Shown in pieces: positions 8,686 to 17,907 of a stretch of 64,000 nucleotides of DNA (its first letter is position 1; each line of letters begins with the position of its first letter). Under the pieces are notes generated by a model. That model saw only the letters and a list, made by a program, of their open reading frames with translations. It ran no database searches and was not told the origin of the DNA. The position numbers and the translations under genes are program-made. Location: contig OZ241991.1 in NCBI GenBank assembly GCA_965204095.1, forward strand, positions 1,488,001 through 1,552,000, written 5' to 3'. Origin of the DNA: JAPPLB01 sp965204095. GTDB taxonomy: Bacteria; Acidobacteriota; Terriglobia; Bryobacterales; UBA6623.

Positions 8686-10332
8686 ATGACGAATCTCGAC
8701 TGGGCCATCGTCGCAGGACTGATGCTACTGGTCTTCGGCTTTGCCGGGAACCGCTCGCGAAAGACTAAGACCAACGTGGACTGGTTCCTCGGGGGCCGCA
8801 CCCTGCCGTTCTGGATGGTCGGTGTATCCATGTTCGCCACAAGCGTCGATGGCGGCGAGTACATCGCAATGAACGGCGCCACCTATAAGGACGGCCTGGT
8901 GATGATCAGCGGACTCATCTTCGGTGTCGGCGTGGGCGGCGTGATCGCGGCCTTTCTCGTCGTGCCAACGATGTACCGCACCGGGTTGTTCACCAACGCC
9001 GAGTATCTCGAAGGCCGCTACGGTCCCGGCATGCGGGTCATCAGCGCCCTGGTGCAGATCCAGTACCGGACCAGCGCTCTGGCCGTCGTCGCCGTCGCCT
9101 TGCACCTCATCTTTACCGAAGTGGTGCATCTCGACTCGCAAGCCGCCTGGTTGCTGGTCGTGCTCGTGGCTGCCGGGACGACCCTGTATTCAGCTTGGGG
9201 CGGCTTGAAAACCGTCGCCGCGGCGGATGTCTTGCTGAGCGCGATGATGTTATCGGCGATCTTCGTGCTATGGCTCGCCATCTGGCAGCAAGTCGGAGGT
9301 CTCCAAGGAGCCACCGAGGCCCTCGTCAGGCAGGAAGGCGCCGCCCAGGCCGAGACTCTGTTGCGGATGGGCGGACAGCGTGCCGGAAGAAGCCCCGCGG
9401 CCGTCGTGGTAATCGGATGGTGCTTGATCGCCGTGGGGTATTTCGTCGTCAACCACACCCAGACCATGAAGATGTTCGGGGCCCGCTCGATGTGGGACTT
9501 GAGGATGAGCGTGGTCGTCGGCAGCGGCCTGATCATTCTGTCGGGCTACTTCAGTTCCACGCTGGGCATTTTCGGAAGGGCGCTGTCGCCCGGATTGGCG
9601 CAGCCCGACGTCATCTATCCCCGCCTGGTCGATCAGTACCTTGGCAGCGGTGTCAAGGGAATCGTCGTAGCCGGGGTGATCGCCTCGGCCGTAAGTACAT
9701 TTGAAGGGATCGGAGCAGCTCTTTCGGCCGTCTTTACACGCGACATCTACGGCCGGTTTCTAGTTGCCGGGGCCAAGGAGAGCCATTATCTGGCGGTCAG
9801 CCGCTCAGCCACGATCATGATCGTGGCCGTGTCATTCGCATACGTTCCGTTCATCCTCGTCTCGTCGAATATCGTTGATTTTTTCGTGCGCATCACCAGC
9901 GTGTTCGTCACCCCGTTGATGACCGTTTATCTGATGGGAGTATTGACCCCGGTGCATCGACGCAGCGGACTCGTGGGGCTGATCGCCGGCGCGATCTATG
10001 GGTTGGCGGCATCCAATCTGGGGGGCAGCGCCGACGCACCCGGTCTGCTGCCTTTCTGGTTCACCGAGCGATTCGCTGCCTATTCGTGGAGCGTGGGAAT
10101 CACCGCGGCGGCAATGCTCGCTGCTTCGCTGCTGCTCGGCTGGAATGAAAAGGACGCTCGACTCGCGGCTCGCCCATCTGCCGAGCCCGCCCACTCACGG
10201 AAGGCGCTGCCGGAGATGCTTGCCTCGCCATTCCCTGCGGGTAGACGAATTCCCTGGTGGGCCCAACCGGCTCTATCAGCCGCACTCTTGGTGACGGCAT
10301 CGGGGTTTATGGTCTTCGGCGTCCTGTGGTGA
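8686..10332 (+). CDS. Sodium:solute symporter (SSS family)
   Basis: 548 residues from ATG 8686 (MTNLDWAIVAGLMLLVFGF). The frame extends upstream into the F1 repeat, but that part is not protein-like. Many hydrophobic segments, the N-terminal block TNVDWFLGGRTLPFWMVG and a SVDGGEYIAMNGATY segment fit the sodium/solute symporter family, which drives uptake of sugars, amino acids or organic acids with Na+. A hydrophilic cytoplasmic stretch follows the TMs near residue 490 (NEKDARLAARPSAEPAHSRK), then one last TM. It follows the amine oxidase on the same strand across an F1 repeat, so co-transcription is possible but not shown. Substrate unknown. Confidence 0.88.
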   Translation: MTNLDWAIVAGLMLLVFGFAGNRSRKTKTNVDWFLGGRTLPFWMVGVSMFATSVDGGEYIAMNGATYKDGLVMISGLIFGVGVGGVIAAFLVVPTMYRTGLFTNAEYLEGRYGPGMRVISALVQIQYRTSALAVVAVALHLIFTEVVHLDSQAAWLLVVLVAAGTTLYSAWGGLKTVAAADVLLSAMMLSAIFVLWLAIWQQVGGLQGATEALVRQEGAAQAETLLRMGGQRAGRSPAAVVVIGWCLIAVGYFVVNHTQTMKMFGARSMWDLRMSVVVGSGLIILSGYFSSTLGIFGRALSPGLAQPDVIYPRLVDQYLGSGVKGIVVAGVIASAVSTFEGIGAALSAVFTRDIYGRFLVAGAKESHYLAVSRSATIMIVAVSFAYVPFILVSSNIVDFFVRITSVFVTPLMTVYLMGVLTPVHRRSGLVGLIAGAIYGLAASNLGGSADAPGLLPFWFTERFAAYSWSVGITAAAMLAASLLLGWNEKDARLAARPSAEPAHSRKALPEMLASPFPAGRRIPWWAQPALSAALLVTASGFMVFGVLW

Positions 10333-10564
10333 GGATGTTCTTGTCCTGATCGCCATGGAGCGCGAACGACGGACACCCTCATGATGCAAAGAGCACCCTT
10401 TCCCGCCTGTTCACGACATCCGGCGTCAGGTAGTGAGCTGCTTTTACGGATGCGGGACTGCACCTCGACCAATAGCCGGCCCGTCTCCCCGCCGGCTGGA
10501 ATGGCCGCTTTGTTTGAGCTGTGGAATTGACGGTCAGGCAAGTCTGTAGATAAGCTGACGGGCA

Positions 10565-11008
10565 GTGCGGGTCTTGTCTTCGAGAGCCACCCCTTTTTAC
10601 CGGTTTTTCACGCCTCTGGCGTGGTTTCTATTGTGGCTGTTTTTAGCGCCTTTCATCGACGCCGCAACTGCCCGCTACGAGATCTTTCTCGCTGTCGCCG
10701 TCCTCGGGGCGTGTTTGTTCTTCTGGCACGGCTCCCGGCTCCGCAAGGTAATCCTGGACGGTGACACACTTGTCATCTCCAACTACTCCCGCGACGTAAG
10801 TGTGCCGCTGACCTCGATATCACAAGTAAAAGGGAGCCGCTGGGCAAAGACGAAGGACGTCATCATCACCTTCGACCATGACATCGGATTCGGAGACAAG
10901 GTCGTCTTCGTGCCGAAGACGAGATGGCTGTGGCCTTGGCAAGAGCATCCGATTGCAGCGGAAATGCGGAAACTGGCAGGTATCGCGGAGACGAACACCC
11001 GCGGATGA
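10565..11008 (+). CDS. Small membrane protein, unknown function
   Basis: 147 residues beginning at GTG 10565; no in-frame ATG near the start and no clear ribosome binding site. Two hydrophobic segments (about residues 14-30 and 38-53) are followed by a soluble domain of about 90 residues with alternating beta-like stretches (VILDGDTLVISNYSRDVSVPLTSISQVKGSRW and the following ITFDHDIGFGDKVVFVPK part). The arrangement, two TMs followed by a small beta-rich domain, resembles bacterial PH-like membrane proteins, but I do not recognise a specific family. It stands alone between the symporter and the Gfo/Idh gene. Confidence 0.6.
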   Translation: MRVLSSRATPFYRFFTPLAWFLLWLFLAPFIDAATARYEIFLAVAVLGACLFFWHGSRLRKVILDGDTLVISNYSRDVSVPLTSISQVKGSRWAKTKDVIITFDHDIGFGDKVVFVPKTRWLWPWQEHPIAAEMRKLAGIAETNTRG

Positions 11009-11072
11009 ACAGGTCACTCTATCTTCTTCAACAGCCAACCGGGTCTCATTGGCAGGTCGTCGAAGAGGCCGG

Positions 11073-11088
11073 CAGTCCGTGGTGAAAA
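11073..11088 (+). repeat. F2-type end fragment
   Basis: CAGTCCGTGGTGAAAA matches the left terminal inverted repeat of the F2 elements at 27650 and 48902. Nothing of the F2 core follows, so this is either a remnant or a solo end. Confidence 0.45.
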
Positions 11089-11124
11089 GTCACGCAGAAA
11101 GACAATTGCAGGAATGCCTTTGGG

Positions 11125-11153
11125 TTGTCCAAAATCCAGGCTACTCTTATAAT
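11125..11153 (+). promoter_or_regulatory. Candidate sigma70 promoter for the 11202 gene
   Basis: TTGTCC (11125-11130), a 17-base spacer and a perfect TATAAT (11148-11153). Transcription would start near 11160, leaving a leader of about 40 bases that contains the GAGAAGGAA ribosome binding site. Confidence 0.65.
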
Positions 11154-11201
11154 GGACTCCCAGAACTCACCCAACAGCCAGATGCTGATGGAGAAGGAAA
11201 A

Positions 11202-12677
11202 ATGACGAATCAGTGGAAGCGTCGGCGTTTTCTCAACACCGCGGGCCGAACTGCGGCGGGGTTGATGATTCTCCCCAACAGCCGTTCGGTCTGGGGCTAC
11301 CCTGCCAACGAAAAGCTCAATATCGCCGTTGTCGGCGTCGGCGGGATGGGGGCATGGAACCTCGCCAACTTCGCGGGGGAGAACGTGGAGTACTCGAGGG
11401 GTATGAGAGTCAAGCCGTCGTCACAACCGGAGATGACCGGAGAGAACATCGTGGCTCTCTGCGACACTGACGGGCGGTCGGCGGAGGCATCGGCTCCAGG
11501 GCGCCGGAATCCTCCCGGGGTCGCCTTGGCCCGCTATGGACAAGCGAAGAAGTTCAATGACTACCGGCAGATGCTCGACGAGATGGACCGGGAAATCGAC
11601 GCCGTGGTGGTCACCACTCCCGATCACACCCATGCTCCGGCCAGTCTTGCGGCGATGCAGCGCGGCAAGCACGTCTACTGCGAAAAGCCGGGAGCCATCT
11701 CGGTCTTCGAGGCCCGCATGCTGGCCAAGGTCGCCGCCGAACAGAAGGTGGCGACCCAATTGGGAACCCAGATCCACGCCTCGGACAATTTCCGACGCAT
11801 CGTCGAGTTGGTCCGTGGCGGAGCCATCGGCGCGGTGAAGGAATGCCATATCTGGGTCCGCGGGGGACCCAGCACGCGTGAACGCCCGACGGAGACGCCG
11901 CCCGTCCCCAAAGGGCTTCACTGGGATCTCTTCGTGGGAACGGCGCCCTACCGTACTTATCATCCCACCTATTCCCGCGGTTGCGGCGGCAACTGGCAGT
12001 ACTGGTGGGATTTCGGCATCGGCGGTCTCGGCAACACCGCCACCCACTATTTCAATTTGGCCTTCTGGGCTCTGAATCTCCGCTATCCCATCTCGGTGGA
12101 GGCCGAGGGGCCGCCACCGCATCCTGAGATGGCTCCCGGTCGAATCCATGTCCGCTACCGGTTTCCGGCCCGCGGAGAGATGCCGCCGATCACCCTGACC
12201 TGGACGCAAGGCGGACAACCGCCCCCGGTGGTCGCCGAAAATGACTTCCCCGACTGGGCCTGGGGAGTCTTCGTGGGTACCGAGGGAATGCTGCTGGCGA
12301 ATTATCCGCAACGGATGCTCTGGCCTGCGGAAAAGTTCGCGGGCTTCCAGCCGCCCAAGCCAAGCATCCCCCCGTCCATCGGTGCGGAAATCGGCCGTCG
12401 CGCCGAGTGGATGGCCGCCTACAAAAACTACGAGGAATGGCGTCGAACGGCTGAGGTGGGCCATCGCGCGGAGTGGATCGCCGCCTGCAAGACAGGGAGC
12501 CCGACGAGCAGCCACTTCGGCTATTCCGGCCCCCTCTCGGAGGCGGTCAACCTGGGCACCGTTGCCTACCGTAGCGGCGCCAAACTCGAGTGGGACGCCG
12601 AAAACCTGCGGGTCACCAACTCTCCGGAGGCGACCGCGATGATAAAACGGGAATTCCGGTCCGGTTGGACGTTGTGA
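11202..12677 (+). CDS. Tat-exported Gfo/Idh/MocA family oxidoreductase
   Basis: 491 residues from ATG 11202, preceded by GAGAAGGAAAA; the frame runs further upstream without sense. The N-terminus WKRRRFLNTAGRTAAG is a twin-arginine signal. The Rossmann motif VVGVGGMGAWN follows, then the EKPGA dinucleotide-site motif (HVYCEKPGAISVFEA) and the WWDFGIGGLGNTATHYFNL block typical of exported Gfo/Idh/MocA proteins that act on sugars in the periplasm. Near residues 400-430 a segment appears twice, RAEWMAAYK then RAEWIAACK about 22 residues later; the second copy is in canonical context, so the first is an internal duplication. A strong candidate promoter lies upstream. Substrate unknown. Confidence 0.88.
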   Translation: MTNQWKRRRFLNTAGRTAAGLMILPNSRSVWGYPANEKLNIAVVGVGGMGAWNLANFAGENVEYSRGMRVKPSSQPEMTGENIVALCDTDGRSAEASAPGRRNPPGVALARYGQAKKFNDYRQMLDEMDREIDAVVVTTPDHTHAPASLAAMQRGKHVYCEKPGAISVFEARMLAKVAAEQKVATQLGTQIHASDNFRRIVELVRGGAIGAVKECHIWVRGGPSTRERPTETPPVPKGLHWDLFVGTAPYRTYHPTYSRGCGGNWQYWWDFGIGGLGNTATHYFNLAFWALNLRYPISVEAEGPPPHPEMAPGRIHVRYRFPARGEMPPITLTWTQGGQPPPVVAENDFPDWAWGVFVGTEGMLLANYPQRMLWPAEKFAGFQPPKPSIPPSIGAEIGRRAEWMAAYKNYEEWRRTAEVGHRAEWIAACKTGSPTSSHFGYSGPLSEAVNLGTVAYRSGAKLEWDAENLRVTNSPEATAMIKREFRSGWTL

Positions 12678-12696
12678 TCTCGATTGAGATCCCGGT

Positions 12697-12774
12697 TCAA
12701 CGGAAGCGCAACGAATAGAGGTCGGCGTCGGTCATCACGAACCTCAGGCTCACGGTCATGCCGGCCAAGCGCCG
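12697..12774 (-). pseudogene. 3' remnant of an exported Acidobacteria/Planctomycetes-type protein
   Basis: On the minus strand a frame ends RLAGMTVSLRFVMTDADLYS followed by four residues and TGA. This resembles the closing segment (LAGKPVRLRFVMKDADLYSF type) that I know from many secreted hypothetical and glycosidase-like proteins of these phyla. Upstream of these ~25 residues the frame loses any family-like character, so only a decayed gene end seems to remain. The recognition rests on memory of a short motif. Confidence 0.4.
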
Positions 12775-12973
12775 AGTTGATTCTGTGGGTTCCGTCTCCC
12801 GGCCCGGCGCCACCCCGACGGTGGAGGCGATCAGGACGCCGGTCCAGCACAAGCAGCCTGAAGCGGCGCCGAACCCGAGTGACCGAAGCACTTGCTCCGG
12901 CAGTGGTACGGCGCTCCCGCACGTAAGGCCTCCCGGAAACAGGCACATGCGAGAGGGTTGAAGCGGATACAAT

Positions 12974-13149
12974 TAACCTGCATTTCTCACCACGCGGCGA
13001 GGCGAAGTGCGTGAGAGGGCCGTCAGGACGAGGCGCAAGCCGCTGGGCGCAAGCAACATGGCCTTTACGGTTTATCACGAGTCACGAAACACGAATCACG
13101 GCCTTTTTATCGTGTGCTTCGACCGTCGGGTGGTGAGAAAGGCAGGTTA
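12974..13149 (+). repeat. F1 repeat, copy 3 (core replaced)
   Basis: TA at both sides (12974-12975, 13148-13149). The outer ends carry a paired change, TAACCTG at left against CAGGTTA at right. Both arms are present, but the central hairpin and GCAACGAAGTCC part are replaced by about 50 bases holding a CACGARN heptamer array (13076-13103). The arms CGAAGTGCGTG / CGTGTGCTTCG still pair. Confidence 0.85.
13076..13103 (+). repeat. CACGARN heptamer array 1
   Basis: Four 7-base units: CACGAGT, CACGAAA, CACGAAT, CACGGCC. The same kind of array, also closing with CACGGC, occurs at 61843 and 61925. Confidence 0.75.
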
Positions 13150-13192
13150 ACCACGTGATTTTTGGGTAGATTCTTTCTACAGGAACATTCGC

Positions 13193-14575
13193 ATGTCAAC
13201 TGTAAGCGATGCGCCGGCGGTCTACGCCGCCAACTGTGTGAATTCGACGGCTTGGTTTGAACGTGCGTCACGGGTTCTCGCGGGAAAGGTTGGTCATGAT
13301 CTGCGGTACGCCGAGCCGTTACCGATGTATATCGAACGGGGAAAGGGAGGGCGCAAATGGGATGTCGACGGCAAGGAGTTCGTCGATTTCCTGATGGGGA
13401 ACGGAGCGCTGCTGCTCGGCCATGCCGCGCCTGAGATTCTCGAGGCCATTGCCGCGGTCATGGACCGGGGAACGCATTTCGGAAACGACCACCCCCTGCA
13501 GATCGAATGGGCCGAGCTGGTGCAAAGGCTGGTTCCTTCAGCGGAGAGGGTGCGGTTTGTCAACTCAGGGTCCGAGGCGACCTTGCTGGCCATCCGGGTC
13601 GCGCGCGCCTTCACCCGGCGCACCAAACTGTTGCGGTTCGAAGGGCATTTTCACGGCTGGCACGACGACGTGGTGCATGGTTTCCAGCCGCCCTTCGACG
13701 CCGACGGATCGCTCGGAGTCCCTGGCAGTGTGAGAGGAAATATCGTCGCGATCCCCGACGGGGACCTGCAATTGGTCGAGGACACCCTTGCTAGCCATGT
13801 GGAAATCGGCGCAGCCATCCTTGAGCCGTCCGGAGCTTCCTGGGGGCGCGTTCCGATTGATCCCGATTTCTTGCGGGGACTGCGCGATATTTGCACCCGC
13901 CATGGCGTCGTACTGATTTTCGACGAGGTGGTCACCGGTTTCCGCTTCAGCCCCGGTGGGGCGCAAGAACTGTACAACGTGTTGCCGGACCTCTCGTGCT
14001 TCGCAAAGATTCTCGCGGGCGCCATGCCGGGAGGCGCGGTCGTGGGACGCTCCGACGTCATGAAGGTGCTCGATCAAACCGGGAATCCGCAGCACGACCG
14101 CTTCGAACGTGTGACTCACCTCGGGACCTTCAACGCGTCTCCGTTGGCCGCCGCTGCCGGTGTCGCACTCCTCAAGCAAGTGGCGACGGGTGAGCCCACG
14201 GACAAGGCGAACGAGATCACCAGGAAACTTCAAGCATCTTGGGAGAACGTGCTGGAAAGACACGGCATTGCCGGCTATGTCTACGGACCTTGCTCGACCT
14301 TTCACGTTTACTTCGAAACCGATCAAACCAGAATCCGTGACGCGACATCGCGGCAGGATCTTTATACGACCGACGCCAAACGGCTGAAGGGGATGCCGGC
14401 GCAACTGATCAAGGAGTACCAGCGGCGCCTCCGCTATCACGGCGTCGACAACATGAGTTCGACCGGTGGTGTGCTCTCCGCCGCTCACACCGACCGCGAT
14501 ATCGAAGATGCTTCAGAGGCCTTCGAGAAGACGGTCGTGGCCCTGCGGGAACAGGGACTGATCCATACGCTGTGA
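13193..14575 (+). CDS. Class III aminotransferase, glutamate-1-semialdehyde aminomutase-like
   Basis: 460 residues, PLP-dependent fold type I. Seen are VDFLMGNGALLLGHAAP, the SGSEATLLAIRVARAFT phosphate-binding block, GHFHGWHDD, the PLP-aspartate segment LIFDEVVTGFRFSPGGAQE and the lysine segment FAKILAGAMPGGAVVG. These match the HemL-like branch, but the protein carries extra C-terminal sequence and sits beside an SDR gene rather than haem genes, so a catabolic or biosynthetic aminotransferase is at least as likely as HemL. Start ATG 13193 follows ACAGGAAC. The SDR at 14610 follows after 34 bases and is probably co-transcribed. Confidence 0.85.
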   Translation: MSTVSDAPAVYAANCVNSTAWFERASRVLAGKVGHDLRYAEPLPMYIERGKGGRKWDVDGKEFVDFLMGNGALLLGHAAPEILEAIAAVMDRGTHFGNDHPLQIEWAELVQRLVPSAERVRFVNSGSEATLLAIRVARAFTRRTKLLRFEGHFHGWHDDVVHGFQPPFDADGSLGVPGSVRGNIVAIPDGDLQLVEDTLASHVEIGAAILEPSGASWGRVPIDPDFLRGLRDICTRHGVVLIFDEVVTGFRFSPGGAQELYNVLPDLSCFAKILAGAMPGGAVVGRSDVMKVLDQTGNPQHDRFERVTHLGTFNASPLAAAAGVALLKQVATGEPTDKANEITRKLQASWENVLERHGIAGYVYGPCSTFHVYFETDQTRIRDATSRQDLYTTDAKRLKGMPAQLIKEYQRRLRYHGVDNMSSTGGVLSAAHTDRDIEDASEAFEKTVVALREQGLIHTL

Positions 14576-14609
14576 CCCCGATCTCGACCAAGGCAGGAGT
14601 ACCATCCTG

Positions 14610-15356
14610 ATGAGTCAACAGGTGTTCGAAAACCGCACGGCCCTGGTCACCGGCGGCTCTCGTGGCATTGGGCGTGCTGTCTGCGAGAACCTTGCGGCGG
14701 GCGGGGCGCGCGTCGCCATCAACTTTCAGACGAACGAACAAGCCGCTCACGAGGCGCTGGCGGCGGTCGAAAAAAACGCCGAAAAGGCCATGATCGTCCA
14801 GGCTGACGTGTCTCGCGAAGACCATGTCGAGCGCATGGTGGCCGAAGTTCGGGAAAAGTTGGGTCCTATCGACCTGCTCGTAAACAATGCCGGTATCGCC
14901 GAATCGGTCGTTCACGATCAGCTCAGCTTTGAGAGTTGGAAGCGCATGTTCGAGGTTAACGTGGACGGGCCGTTTCTCGTTACCTGGGCCGTCAAGGATG
15001 AGATGATCAAGCGCCGTTTTGGCCGCATCGTGAATGTCTCCTCGCTGGCAGGACTTGTCCGCAAGAAAGAGATGATCCACTACGCCACCACCAAAGCAGC
15101 GGTCAATTCCTTTACGCGGCACTGCGCTCTGGCCTTCGCGCCGTACAATGTGCGGGTCAACTGCGTCGCGCCCGGTCTTACCAACACCCGCTTGTCCCTG
15201 TCGGCGAATCCGGATGTCCCTCATCTGATAGGACTGACCGCCCTCGGTCGAATGGCGGAACCTTCCGAAATAGCCGACGTTGTCCGGTTCCTGCTCTCGG
15301 AAGAGTCCAGTTTCATCACCGGTCAGACGGTGTCGGCTTGCGGCGGCAGGGTTTAG
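14610..15356 (+). CDS. SDR-family oxidoreductase (FabG-like)
   Basis: 248 residues, the usual length for classical short-chain dehydrogenases. The NAD(P) motif TGGSRGIG (residues ~15-22), NNAG, the serine in NVSSLAG and the YATTK catalytic pair (Y-x3-K) are all present, and the C-terminal ITGQTVSACGG matches FabG-type enzymes. It would interconvert a ketone and an alcohol. It follows the aminotransferase by 34 bases with AGGAG before the ATG, so the two may act on one metabolite. The stop overlaps the stop of the convergent amidohydrolase by four bases. Confidence 0.9.
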   Translation: MSQQVFENRTALVTGGSRGIGRAVCENLAAGGARVAINFQTNEQAAHEALAAVEKNAEKAMIVQADVSREDHVERMVAEVREKLGPIDLLVNNAGIAESVVHDQLSFESWKRMFEVNVDGPFLVTWAVKDEMIKRRFGRIVNVSSLAGLVRKKEMIHYATTKAAVNSFTRHCALAFAPYNVRVNCVAPGLTNTRLSLSANPDVPHLIGLTALGRMAEPSEIADVVRFLLSEESSFITGQTVSACGGRV

Positions 15357-16771
15357 CGATCCTCCGGCCGGGCACGGGCAGCCCTTCGCTCGAGGATCTC
15401 TGACGGGAGCAGCACCTCTCCCCCGTTGATCACGCGATCGATCTTTCGCGTATTGCGAATGTCTTGGAGGGGGTTCGCATCTAACAGCACCAGGTCCGCC
15501 CGCTTTCCGGGCTCGATGCCGCCGAGATGGTTCTCTTGGCGAAGCACTTCAGCGTTGGCGCGCGTTGCAGCCTGGATCACGGCGGCCGGAGACATGCCGC
15601 TCTCCACCAGGAGTTCCATTTCCGTGTGCAAAGAGTATCCCGGCGCGACCTGGGGCTCGGGGGCGTCGGTTCCAACCAGGATCCTGGCTCCCGCCTGATG
15701 CAGCATTCCGACCAGGTCCTGATATTTCCGAAAGGTTCTCCGCCTCGTCTCAAGAGGACCGGCGCTGTAGCTCGTCAAACGTCTCTTGCGGTCGACCGCC
15801 CAGAAATCTCTCAGGCGGCGGGGCATCCCGAGATTGTCGGGGTGATTCACGATCTCCTCGACATCAACAAAAAACAACGTGCCCCAAAACACTGCAAGCG
15901 TGGGATCGACAAAGACGCCGCTGTCGGCAATGGCGCGGACGAGTCTGCGCGCCTTGGCGCTCTCGATGTCGAGGCTATGGCGGTCTTTCGGGTCCGCGCG
16001 AAGGAAATCGGACACGGACTCGATGTGTTCAAGACTGTCGATTCCGTCTTGAATCGCCTCTTGAACCGGATAGCTGCTCAAGTGTCCCGTGACGACAAAC
16101 CCCTTCTTATGGCCTTCTTCGATCACTTTGCGCGCCACCGAGGGCAAGCAGTTCGCATAGATCTTGAGCGTGGTCACGCCCCATTTGGACATGTCGTTGA
16201 CGAACGCCGGCACTTCGGCGGGCGAGGTCAGACTCCATCCGATGTCCTTGTGGATGGGCGGAGCATTCCCGATCAGCCAGCTTGCGAGAAACAGTCGCGG
16301 AGACAGGTCGGGGTTCTCTTCCGCCCAGCGTCGTAGAAGGCTCTGCGCCACGACGTTGTCGCCGGTGCTGCGGACGCTGGTAACCCCGTTCGCAAGGAAG
16401 TAGGGCAGGATCTCGTCCGCCGTCATTCCGGCCTGGTAGAGCACGTGGGTCAGATGAACATGCGCATCGATGAGGCCCGGGATGAGGAACTTGCCCTGCC
16501 CATCCAGGGCCTGGGTCTCAGGTGGCAGTTCGGCTTCTTCGGTCGGACCCACACTGACGATGCGGTGGCCGCGGATGAGAACCGTACGACTTGGGAGAAA
16601 ACCGCCGGAGCGGCTATCCCAAACGCTGGTGTTGCGAATCGCCAGAGCCAAAGCGGCAGGATCGGCGGCCGGATCGCGTGGGCTGCTACACGACATGGTG
16701 AGCAGAACTGCCAGGACAAGGAGGCCAGCCGGTCCTCGATGAACCAAGAGGCTTTTGAGAAACCCTTTCAT
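15353..16771 (-). CDS. Amidohydrolase-family lipoprotein
   Basis: 472 residues. A hydrophobic N-terminus ending LTMSC is a lipobox, so the protein is likely anchored in a membrane facing the periplasm. The metal-binding DAHVHL, the later histidines in GHLSSYP and EHIESV and the GTDAPEP aspartate are the standard ligands of the metal-dependent amidohydrolase superfamily (imidazolonepropionase/prolidase-like group). It hydrolyses an amide, cyclic amide or dipeptide; which one cannot be told. It converges on the SDR gene with a four-base overlap and has no obvious operon partner. Confidence 0.86.
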   Translation of the reverse strand: MKGFLKSLLVHRGPAGLLVLAVLLTMSCSSPRDPAADPAALALAIRNTSVWDSRSGGFLPSRTVLIRGHRIVSVGPTEEAELPPETQALDGQGKFLIPGLIDAHVHLTHVLYQAGMTADEILPYFLANGVTSVRSTGDNVVAQSLLRRWAEENPDLSPRLFLASWLIGNAPPIHKDIGWSLTSPAEVPAFVNDMSKWGVTTLKIYANCLPSVARKVIEEGHKKGFVVTGHLSSYPVQEAIQDGIDSLEHIESVSDFLRADPKDRHSLDIESAKARRLVRAIADSGVFVDPTLAVFWGTLFFVDVEEIVNHPDNLGMPRRLRDFWAVDRKRRLTSYSAGPLETRRRTFRKYQDLVGMLHQAGARILVGTDAPEPQVAPGYSLHTEMELLVESGMSPAAVIQAATRANAEVLRQENHLGGIEPGKRADLVLLDANPLQDIRNTRKIDRVINGGEVLLPSEILERRAARARPEDR

Positions 16772-16935
16772 CGGGGTTGATTGTCTCAGAAGACATTGGT
16801 TGCCGAGTTTTGCTGCAGGCTCGGGAACGCAAGCCTGAATGCAGACCGACCCCCTCTACATGGGCCGCACGTATTCGAGATCGTGCGGGTCTATGTCGTT
16901 GATCGAGCGTCACGGTCGACGTGCATTGCTGTCGC

Positions 16936-17709
16936 CTAGCGGTAAGGCTCCATGGCCTGCGTGGCCGCTGCCTGCAGCAAGTTGTACTCGCTCGCTCTCG
17001 TAGAGCCGAAGATCTGAATGCCTCTTCGGCGCTCGCGCTCGTAATCGGCCTTGTCTTTCGGCATGATCGCTGGTTCAACGGCTAGGCCCCGAGCCAGGGC
17101 AACCTCGATCACGGTCTCCATGGCGGCTATCACTTCTGGGTGCTCCCATTGACCGTGGAGGTTCATCGTCGCGGCCAAGTCACCTGGTCCGAAGACGATG
17201 CCGTCAATGCCATCTACCGACACGATGGCTTCGATGTTCCGTACTCCGAGGGCCGATTCGATCTTGGCGATGACGAGAACAGCCTCGTTGGCGGCCTCGC
17301 AGTACCCGGCCACGTCGGAGCTGTCGTAGTCGGCGTTGGCGCCCAGCGCCAGGCCGCGCTCACCGTCGGGAGCATACCTGGACCAGCGCACGAGATCTTC
17401 GACCTGTTCGGCAGTGTCGGCATGAGACAGCACGATGCCCAGGGCGCCGGCATCGAGCATGCGCGACACCAGCAGGCGATCGGGTGACACCACGGTCACC
17501 AACGGAGGCAGGTGGTTGTCGCGAGCCAGAACGAGGAAATTTGTGAGCGTCTCGTCGTTATGCACCACGTGTTCGGTGTCGACCATGATGAAGTCGAAAC
17601 CTGCCTGCGCTGCGATCTTGACGACGGACGGGCGCAGCGACTCGAAGACGTTGAACCCCTTCACCGCTTCGCCCTTGTTCAGAGCCGCTTTGACGTGGTT
17701 CGTGATCAC
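16936..17709 (-). CDS. HpcH/HpaI-type aldolase
   Basis: 257 residues, usual length for class II pyruvate aldolases of the HpcH/HpaI family, which cleave 2-keto-3-deoxy or related 4-hydroxy-2-oxo acids to pyruvate and an aldehyde. Seen are FDFIMVDTEH, the KIES metal-ligand segment, GIDGIVFGPGDLAA and the GALGIVLSHADT loop. It starts at GTG (17707-17709), as no ATG lies nearby. The usual start of the third block (G-G-R-G.R type) reads GERGLALGANADY. Stands alone, with 198 bases before the next gene upstream. Substrate unknown. Confidence 0.87.
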   Translation of the reverse strand: MITNHVKAALNKGEAVKGFNVFESLRPSVVKIAAQAGFDFIMVDTEHVVHNDETLTNFLVLARDNHLPPLVTVVSPDRLLVSRMLDAGALGIVLSHADTAEQVEDLVRWSRYAPDGERGLALGANADYDSSDVAGYCEAANEAVLVIAKIESALGVRNIEAIVSVDGIDGIVFGPGDLAATMNLHGQWEHPEVIAAMETVIEVALARGLAVEPAIMPKDKADYERERRRGIQIFGSTRASEYNLLQAAATQAMEPYR

Positions 17710-17907
17710 AATGCGTGTCGGTGGGTCAATACTGCGATCAAACAGCTAATCCAGTAGCAGTCGAGACCAGCGTCCGCGCGCCTGTCTTCTTTGGGCACTT
17801 AGCCGTGATGAGTCGGATCTGTGAATGTGGATGTCCGCAATCACCAATGAATGCCTCGAGCCGGTCCAACTTTCAAGCGTTCGGCCTGCACTTGCATTCG
17901 AAAAACT

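Noticed and set aside
13193..14575. Calling the aminotransferase hemL
   Set aside because: Similar fold and motifs, but context and extra C-terminal sequence do not support a haem-pathway role.
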